Assembly (NCBI GenBank): GCA_945861875.1
Contig: CAMAWC010000001.1
Span: 105,805-162,188, forward strand
Reading direction: 5' to 3'
Origin: Bordetella parapertussis
Lineage (GTDB): Bacteria > Pseudomonadota > Gammaproteobacteria > Burkholderiales > SG8-39
Length of the DNA: 56,384 bases
Below are positions 50,538 to 56,384 of this stretch, in pieces. How positions within the stretch are numbered: the first letter of the stretch is position 1; each line of letters begins with the position of its first letter. Below the pieces are notes generated by a model. It did no database searches, was not told the DNA's origin, and saw only the letters and a program-made list of their open reading frames with translations. The position numbers and the translations under genes are program-made.

Positions 50538-51419
50538 ATGTTTGAAGGATTCGAACGCAAGCGCATCAAGGTCACGGACCGCGACATCGACATCAATCTG
50601 ATGGCAGGCGGCAAAGGCCCGGCGCTGCTGCTGCTGCACGGCTATCCGCAAACGCTGGCCATCTGGCGCAAGATCGCACCACGCTTGACTGAGCGCTTCA
50701 CCGTGGTAGTCACCGACCTGCGCGGCTACGGCGATTCATCCAAACCGGCGGGCCTGCCCGATCATTCGAATTACTCCAAGCGCGAAATGGCGCGTGACCA
50801 GGTTGAGGTGATGCGCGCGCTCGGTCACGAGCGCTTTTACCTTGTCGGCCATGACCGCGGCGGCCGCGTCGCCCATCGGCTAGCCGCCGACCATCCGGAG
50901 CGCGTAAACAGGCTGGTGACGCTGGACATCGCGCCGACCAAGGCCATGTACGAGCAGACCACCATGGCCTTTGCGCGCGCCTACTATCACTGGTTTTTCC
51001 TGATCCAGCCGGCGCCCTTTCCAGAAACGCTTATAGGCGCCAACGTCGCGGCCTACCTGCACCACCACATGGGCCGCTTTGCCGGGCTCGCGCCCTTCAT
51101 GCCCGAAGGCTGGCCCGAGTACCTGCGCTGCAACTCGGATCCGGCGACCATCCACGCCAACTGCGAGGACTACCGCGCCGCCGCATCCATAGACCTCGAG
51201 CACGATGCTGCCGATATTGCCGCAGGACGCAAAGTGCAATGCCCGCTGCTGGCGCTGTGGGGCAAACAAGGCGTCATCGAAAAGCAGTTCCACGCGCTCG
51301 ATGACTGGCGTAAAGTCGCGAGCGACGTGCGCGGCGGTTCCATAGACTGCGGCCATTACATTCCCGAAGAGGCGCCAGATGCGCTGTACGACGAACTCAT
51401 TGCCTTCTTACCCACCTGA
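50538..51419 (+). CDS. Alpha/beta hydrolase of the haloacetate (fluoroacetate) dehalogenase type
   Basis: 293 residues. Active-site pattern matches fluoroacetate dehalogenase: GHDRGGR with nucleophile Asp106 and halide/carboxylate-binding Arg107 and Arg110, YHWFF (His151, Trp152), CEDYRA (Tyr212), and the catalytic His273 in CGHYIPEE. The oxyanion segment HGYPQT and RGYGDSSKP also fit. Cytoplasmic. ATG at 50538. Followed 15 bases later by the tartrate/malate dehydrogenase gene. An epoxide hydrolase would have cap-domain tyrosines in other places, so dehalogenase is favoured; activity is inferred. Confidence 0.82.
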   Translation: MFEGFERKRIKVTDRDIDINLMAGGKGPALLLLHGYPQTLAIWRKIAPRLTERFTVVVTDLRGYGDSSKPAGLPDHSNYSKREMARDQVEVMRALGHERFYLVGHDRGGRVAHRLAADHPERVNRLVTLDIAPTKAMYEQTTMAFARAYYHWFFLIQPAPFPETLIGANVAAYLHHHMGRFAGLAPFMPEGWPEYLRCNSDPATIHANCEDYRAAASIDLEHDAADIAAGRKVQCPLLALWGKQGVIEKQFHALDDWRKVASDVRGGSIDCGHYIPEEAPDALYDELIAFLPT

Positions 51420-51434
51420 ACTGAAAGACTGATC

Positions 51435-52499
51435 ATGGCAAAACACACCATCGCTGTCATCGCCGGCGACGGCATCGGCAAGGAAGTCATGCCCGAGGGC
51501 GTGCGCGTGCTCGAGGCGGCCGCCACAAAATTCGGCATCGACCTCGCCTTCGATACGTTTGACTGGAGTTGCGACCACTACGACAAGGACGGCTGGTGGA
51601 TGCCGCCCGACTGGAAGGAGCGCATAGGCGGACACGACTGCGTGTTTTTCGGCGCCACCGGCTGGCCGGCGCGCGTACCCGACCATGTGTCGCTGTGGGA
51701 TTCGCTCATCAAGTTCCGCCGCGAGTTCGACCAGTACGTCAACCTGCGCCCGGTGCGCCTGGTGCCGGGCATCAAGTCGCCGCTCGCCGGACGCGAACCG
51801 GGTGACATCGATTACTACGTCGTGCGCGAAAACACCGAGGGTGAATACTCCTCCATCGGCGGCCGCCTGTTTGAGGGCACCGATCGTGAAATGGCGGTGC
51901 AGCAATCGACCTTCACGCGCAAGGGAACCGACCGCATCATGAAGTTCGCCTTCGAGCTCGCGATGACGCGCAAAAAGCACCTCACCTCGGCGACCAAGTC
52001 CAACGGCATTTCCATCACCATGCCCTACTGGGACGAGCGCTTCGCCAACATGGGCAAACAGTATCCCGGGGTAAAGACCGACCAGTACCATATCGACGGC
52101 CTCACCATCCAGATGGTGCTCAACCCGCAGCGCTTTGACGTGATCGTCGCCTCCAACCTGTTTGGCGACATCCTCTCCGATCTCGGCCCAGCCACCACCG
52201 GCACCATAGGCATCGCGCCCTCGGGCAACATCAATCCGGAGCGCGCCTTCCCGTCATTATTCGAACCGGTGCACGGCTCGGCACCGGACATCGCCGGCAA
52301 GAACATCGCCAACCCCATAGGCCAGATCTGGTCGGGCGCAATGTTGTTCGCCCACCTCGGGTACCCCAAGGCGCACGACGCGATTCTTGCCGCGATTGAA
52401 AAAGTGCTGGACCCGAAATCAGGTGCGCCGCGTACACCGGACATCGGCGGCAAGGCGGGCACTTCGGATCTGGGCAAGGCGGTGGCTGCGGCGTTGTAG
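51435..52499 (+). CDS. Tartrate/D-malate dehydrogenase (TtuC/DmlA family)
   Basis: 354 residues, isopropylmalate/isocitrate dehydrogenase superfamily: IAVIAGDGIGKEVMPEGV, WWMPPDWKERIGGHDCVFFG, YYVVRENTEGEYSSIGGR, SNLFGDILSDLGPATTGTIG and EPVHGSAPDIAGKNIANP. The WDSLIKFRREFDQYVNLRP segment fits tartrate/D-malate dehydrogenases better than LeuB. NAD-dependent oxidative decarboxylation of a 2-hydroxy acid. Probably co-transcribed with the hydrolase upstream. Confidence 0.88.
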   Translation: MAKHTIAVIAGDGIGKEVMPEGVRVLEAAATKFGIDLAFDTFDWSCDHYDKDGWWMPPDWKERIGGHDCVFFGATGWPARVPDHVSLWDSLIKFRREFDQYVNLRPVRLVPGIKSPLAGREPGDIDYYVVRENTEGEYSSIGGRLFEGTDREMAVQQSTFTRKGTDRIMKFAFELAMTRKKHLTSATKSNGISITMPYWDERFANMGKQYPGVKTDQYHIDGLTIQMVLNPQRFDVIVASNLFGDILSDLGPATTGTIGIAPSGNINPERAFPSLFEPVHGSAPDIAGKNIANPIGQIWSGAMLFAHLGYPKAHDAILAAIEKVLDPKSGAPRTPDIGGKAGTSDLGKAVAAAL

Positions 52500-52569
52500 G
52501 GAAACGGTCAGGCCGGCTTTAACGGCTACCTTTGTCGGGCAAAAAAGCTGGAAACCCTTGCAGGGCGCA

Positions 52570-52619
52570 GTTCGGCCGGTAGGCCGAACCCGCTCAACGG
52601 GCGCCGAGCATGCTCGGCG
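52570..52619. other. Two adjacent perfect hairpins between convergent genes
   Basis: GTTCGGCC-GGTA-GGCCGAAC (52570-52589) and the 18-base perfect palindrome CGCCGAGCATGCTCGGCG (52602-52619). They lie between the convergent dehydrogenase and tldD genes and could act as a two-way terminator, but no T-run follows. Confidence 0.5.
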
Positions 52620-52669
52620 GAATCCCCGTTTCGCCCCACCTGGCGCGCCTTTCCAGCCGGCGCCCTTGT

Positions 52670-54124
52670 TTACGCCGTACCGCCCACCGTGAGGCCGTCG
52701 ATGCGCAGGGTCGGTTGACCCACGCCCACCGGCACGCTCTGGCCTTCCTTGCCGCAGGTGCCCACGCCCGGGTCGAGCGCCATGTCGTTGCCAATCATGG
52801 AAACAAGCTTGAGCGCCTCGGGGCCGTTGCCGATCAGCGTGGCGCCCTTCACCGGATAGGTGACCTTGCCGTTTTCAATCATGTAGGCCTCGGCCGCCGA
52901 GAACACAAATTTGCCGCTGGTGATGTCGACCTGGCCGCCACCGAAGTTGACGGCATACAAACCGTGCTTGACCGACTTGAGGATTTCGGCCGGATCCTTG
53001 TCGCCGTTGAGCATGTAGGTGTTGGTCATGCGCGGCATGGTGACGTGGGCAAAGGATTCGCGCCTGCCGTTGCCGGTGACCGGCACGCCCATCAGGCGCG
53101 CATTGAGGCTGTCCTGCATGTAGCCCTTGAGGATGCCGTCCTCGATCAGCACGGTGCGCTGTGTGGTGTTGCCCTCGTCATCGATATTGAGCGAGCCGCG
53201 CCGGCCTTCTATGGTGCCATCGTCCACGACTGTCACGCCCTTGGCGGCGACGCGCTTGCCCACCTTGCCCGAAAACGCCGAGCTGCCCTTGCGGTTGAAG
53301 TCGCCCTCAAGGCCGTGGCCTATGGCTTCATGCAGCAATATGCCCGGCCAGCCCGGCCCCAGCACCACCGTCATGGTGCCGGCCGGTGCGGGGCGAGAAT
53401 CGAGATTGACCAGCGCCTGGTCAACGGCACGCCGGGCGTAGTCCTGCAGCCGCTCTTCGGTGAAAAACGAATAGTCGCTGCGCCCGCCGCCGCCTGAGCT
53501 GCCGGATTCACGCCGGCCATCCTGCTCGGCGATGACTTGTATCGACAGGCGTACCAGCGGCCGCACGTCGGCCGCCATCACCCCGTCCGAGCGCGCCACC
53601 AGCACCACTTCGTACTCTGCGGCCAGCGTCGCCATCACCTGGGTGACGCGCTTGTCCAGGGCGCGCGCCTGCTGCTCCAGGCGCTCGAGCAGCTTCACCT
53701 TGTCGGCGTCGGGCAGCGATGCGAGCGGGTCGTCCTGCGAATAGAGCACGCGCTGCTGCAGGCCGCGGCCCCGTCCAAGCGCCGGCATCGTTCCATGCTG
53801 GCCGGCCGCGCCGATGGCGCGCGTTATCGCGGCAGCATCGTTCAGGGCCGGCAGGCTGATTTCGTCCGAATAGGCAAAAGCGGTTTTCTCGCCGGAGATG
53901 GCGCGCACGCCCACGCCCTGGTCGATGTTGAAGCTGCCGGCCTTGACGATGCCCTCCTCCAGACTCCAGGCCTCACTGCGTGAGTACTGAAAATACAGGT
54001 CGGCGTAATCGACCTGGTGCGACATCAGTTTGCCGAACACCTTGCTCAACTGCTCGGCATGCAGGTCGTAGGGCGCGAGCAGGCGCGACTGGGCGGTATG
54101 GAACAGCAGATCGGGTGCATTCAT
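52670..54124 (-). CDS. tldD: Metalloprotease TldD
   Basis: 484 residues (E. coli TldD 481). The zinc motif [11 protein letters not shown], a variant HExxxH, is intact, and the flanking GPGWPGILL and C-terminal [20 protein letters not shown] match the family. With TldE (PmbA) it forms a heterodimeric protease that trims peptides such as microcin and CcdA. No tldE is in the window. ATG at 54122-54124; upstream extension to 54196 looks non-coding. Confidence 0.93.
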   Translation of the reverse strand: MNAPDLLFHTAQSRLLAPYDLHAEQLSKVFGKLMSHQVDYADLYFQYSRSEAWSLEEGIVKAGSFNIDQGVGVRAISGEKTAFAYSDEISLPALNDAAAITRAIGAAGQHGTMPALGRGRGLQQRVLYSQDDPLASLPDADKVKLLERLEQQARALDKRVTQVMATLAAEYEVVLVARSDGVMAADVRPLVRLSIQVIAEQDGRRESGSSGGGGRSDYSFFTEERLQDYARRAVDQALVNLDSRPAPAGTMTVVLGPGWPGILLHEAIGHGLEGDFNRKGSSAFSGKVGKRVAAKGVTVVDDGTIEGRRGSLNIDDEGNTTQRTVLIEDGILKGYMQDSLNARLMGVPVTGNGRRESFAHVTMPRMTNTYMLNGDKDPAEILKSVKHGLYAVNFGGGQVDITSGKFVFSAAEAYMIENGKVTYPVKGATLIGNGPEALKLVSMIGNDMALDPGVGTCGKEGQSVPVGVGQPTLRIDGLTVGGTA

Positions 54125-54286
54125 TCTTGAGGGAAGACCACGTGATGGGTAGCAAAAGCGCATTTTACACACCCGGGCGGGCGCGCGACCGCGCATTCCT
54201 GCCGGTCGTTTGGCGAAAAGCCACCAGGGGGCGATAATGCCTGCCTCGGCGACTCCGCGTCGGGGCCAAGGCCTTAAGGTATCCGC

Positions 54287-55495
54287 ATGAAATCTCTCGG
54301 CAAAAAAGCCCTGATCATCATTATCTGCGCCGCCGGGATCAGCACCCTCAACCTGGGTATTCGCCAGTCCTTCGGGCTGTTCATGAAACCCATCAGCATG
54401 GACCTTGAAGTTGGCCGGCAGGCACTAAGCCTCGCCCTGGCCATCGCCACGCTCATCACCGGCTTTGCCACGCCGTTTTTCGGCGCACTCGCCGACCGCT
54501 TCGGCACCACCAAGACCCTGTCCATCGGCGTCGTGCTCTATGTCGGCGGCTTGCTGCTCGCCTCGCTGTCGCAAAGCGCGCTGAGCCTGCAGGTCACCTT
54601 TGGCGTGATTTTCGGCATCGGCCTGTCGGCGACCGGCTTCCCGGTCATGTTCGGCGCCGTTGCGCGCGCCGTTGCGCCGGAAAAGCGCTCGCTCGCCTTT
54701 GGCGTTGTCACCTCGGGCGGATCCTTCGGGCAGTTCCTTTGCATACCGCTGGCGCAGGTGCTGCTGACCCAGTACGGCTGGCGCGCCGCCACCATCATGC
54801 TGGCGATGGGCGCGCTGATGATGTTGCCGCTCGCCTTCGGACTGCGTGAAAAACACGTGCCGGCGCCGGCGGGCAGCCAATCCATGGGCGAGGCGCTGGT
54901 GGAGGCGCGCGGCCATACCGGCTATTGGCTGCTCAACGCGAGCTTTTTCGTCTGCGGCTTTCATATCGCCTACGTTGTGACCCATTTGCCGGCGTTTTTT
55001 GCCGACAAGGGTTTGCCCGGCAGCATCGCCGCGCAGGCCTTTGCCCTGATCGGCCTTTTTAATATTTTCGGTTCGCAATTGTTCGGCTGGCTCGGCGGGC
55101 GCTATCGCAAGCGCTACCTGCTGACATTTATATACGCTTCGCGCAGCGCCATTTTCATCCCGCTGCTGCTCTTGCCCATCACACCGACCGTGGCGCTGGT
55201 GTTCTCGGCCGCCCTGGGCTTTTTGTGGCTGGGCACGGTGCCGCCCACCAGCGGTCTGGTGGCGCAGATCTTCGGTGCGCGCTACCTCTCCACACTGTTC
55301 GGCATCGTCTTTGCCTCGCACCAGGTCGGCGGCTTTCTGGGCGCCTGGCTGGGCGGCGTGCTGTTCGATCGCTTCCAGTCCTACGACATCATGTGGGTGA
55401 TCTCGATAGGCCTGGGCATTTTTGCCGCGCTGGCGGCATTGCCGATCAAGGACAAGACCATTGTGCGGCAGGTGCCCTCAACAAACCCGGCTTAG
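54287..55495 (+). CDS. MFS transporter
   Basis: 402 residues, 12 membrane helices. [16 protein letters not shown] (helix 2-3 loop) and [14 protein letters not shown] fit the MFS fold; the overall look ([20 protein letters not shown]) is of the monocarboxylate/oxalate-formate-like branch. ATG at 54287 behind AAGG. Substrate unknown; an organic acid is plausible from the neighbourhood. Confidence 0.85.
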   Translation: MKSLGKKALIIIICAAGISTLNLGIRQSFGLFMKPISMDLEVGRQALSLALAIATLITGFATPFFGALADRFGTTKTLSIGVVLYVGGLLLASLSQSALSLQVTFGVIFGIGLSATGFPVMFGAVARAVAPEKRSLAFGVVTSGGSFGQFLCIPLAQVLLTQYGWRAATIMLAMGALMMLPLAFGLREKHVPAPAGSQSMGEALVEARGHTGYWLLNASFFVCGFHIAYVVTHLPAFFADKGLPGSIAAQAFALIGLFNIFGSQLFGWLGGRYRKRYLLTFIYASRSAIFIPLLLLPITPTVALVFSAALGFLWLGTVPPTSGLVAQIFGARYLSTLFGIVFASHQVGGFLGAWLGGVLFDRFQSYDIMWVISIGLGIFAALAALPIKDKTIVRQVPSTNPA

Positions 55496-55519
55496 CAACA
55501 CTCACCATCCCGGATCTGC

Positions 55520-56384
55520 CTAGTCCGCCTGCTGCCGCACTTGCTCGGCAAGCGCCCGCTTGCGCAATGTACGGCGGTAAGAGCCGGCCGCGATGGCGAG
55601 CGCGATGACGATCAGCGCCGTCGCGACTGCGAACGTGGTCCGCATGCCGCCGGCAACGGCCTCGGGATGCGCCGAAATAATGTCTGTCGTCGCCGCGGCA
55701 AACGCGAACACCGCGCCCATGACCGACGCACCGGTGATAAGCCCGAGATTGCGCGACAGGTTGAGCATGCCCGAAACAACGCCGCGCTGATCCGCACGGA
55801 CATCGGCCATGACGGCGGTGTTGTTGGCCGTCTGGAACAGCGCATAGCCGGCGGTGGTAACAACGATGGGCGCGATGTAACCAAGAACGCCCAGCGTTTC
55901 CGGCATCATGGATAACATGAGGGAGCCGGCTGCCATTATCACAAGCCCGGCAATGGTGATGCGTTGTGCGCCAAAACGATCCGCAATGCGGCCGGCCGGC
56001 ACCCCGGTCAGGGCGACAACAACCGGACCAAGCGACAAGACCAGTCCAACCATGGCGGTATTGAGCCCGAGTGCAGCGGAGAGATAAAAGGGTCCGACCA
56101 CCAGGGTCGCCATCATCACCGTCATGACCAGGGCGCTGGTGGCAAGGCTCGCGCTGAGCACCGGGTCGCGGAACATCGCCAGGCGCACCAAGGGCGATTT
56201 CGCCCGCGCCTCGACAAGTACAAAAAGACCAACCCCGACGGCGGCGGCCAGCAGCAGCGCCAGGTTGAGCGGGCCGAAACTGCCGCGCCCGTCACCGTGG
56301 TGAAGCGTCACGGCAAGCGCATAGGCCGCAAGTGTCAGGGCAAGCAACAAGGTACCAAGTTTGTCGAAACCGGCGCCATCGGTC
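55520..56384 (-). CDS. MFS drug-efflux (DHA2-type) transporter, C-terminal part
   Basis: The frame is open to the right edge, so the N-terminal half lies outside the window. The 287 visible codons give about eight membrane helices: DKLGTLLLALTLAAYALAV at the edge, LVRLAMFRDPVLSASL, PAGRIADRFGAQRITIAGL and MLNLSRNLGLITGASVMGAV, the last two being DHA2/EmrB-type signatures. Convergent with the MFS gene on its left. Substrate unknown. Confidence 0.85.
   Translation of the reverse strand, partial: TDGAGFDKLGTLLLALTLAAYALAVTLHHGDGRGSFGPLNLALLLAAAVGVGLFVLVEARAKSPLVRLAMFRDPVLSASLATSALVMTVMMATLVVGPFYLSAALGLNTAMVGLVLSLGPVVVALTGVPAGRIADRFGAQRITIAGLVIMAAGSLMLSMMPETLGVLGYIAPIVVTTAGYALFQTANNTAVMADVRADQRGVVSGMLNLSRNLGLITGASVMGAVFAFAAATTDIISAHPEAVAGGMRTTFAVATALIVIALAIAAGSYRRTLRKRALAEQVRQQAD

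Overview
The window reads as a chromosome segment of a GC-rich betaproteobacterium (Burkholderiales/Rhodocyclales-like). The reasons are a tripartite tricarboxylate transporter plus a second, stand-alone Bug-type binding protein, DUF2889, a RpoN-type pilin promoter, and a complete Pel exopolysaccharide locus. I saw no rRNA, tRNA, CRISPR array, transposase or phage gene.

Left part (1-4.4 kb): the end of a TPR gene that leaves the window, two tandem copies of a type IVa major pilin gene (715-bp unit, each with its own RpoN/IHF promoter and terminator), a TPR-glycosyltransferase, a GT8-like glycosyltransferase and a small unknown protein.

Signalling island (4.5-17.4 kb, all minus strand). In transcript order it encodes a CHASE2 Ser/Thr kinase, a PP2C phosphatase, a double-FHA protein, a CHASE2 adenylate cyclase, a class II cAMP phosphodiesterase, a cyclic-nucleotide-binding/rhodanese protein, a GAF-PilB-type ATPase and a GAF-HD-GYP protein. 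This looks like a compact circuit joining cAMP, protein phosphorylation and c-di-GMP to a pilus/secretion ATPase. It is my best candidate for an undescribed system.

Metabolic part (17.8-35.1 kb): an oxalate operon (oxc-frc-formyltransferase) with a divergent Crp/Fnr regulator, tctCBA, terC, a polysaccharide-deacetylase gene, a sucCD-Bug-SDR-small protein cluster, DUF2889 and glpK. Three perfect TTGAC-N4-GTCAA palindromes lie before oxc, tctC and sucC. For oxc and tctC a -10-like hexamer sits exactly where a class II activator centred at -41.5 would need it. This suggests one regulon run by the Fnr-like protein.

Right part: a Phd/VapC-type toxin-antitoxin pair with a palindromic operator, a secreted ankyrin protein, a REP-like element, then pelX(epimerase)-pelABCDEFG in one plus-strand run with overlapping genes and a PelD that keeps its c-di-GMP-binding residues. 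After it come a haloacetate-dehalogenase-type hydrolase, a tartrate/D-malate dehydrogenase, tldD and two MFS transporters, the last cut by the window edge.

All calls come from reading the sequence; no database search was run.
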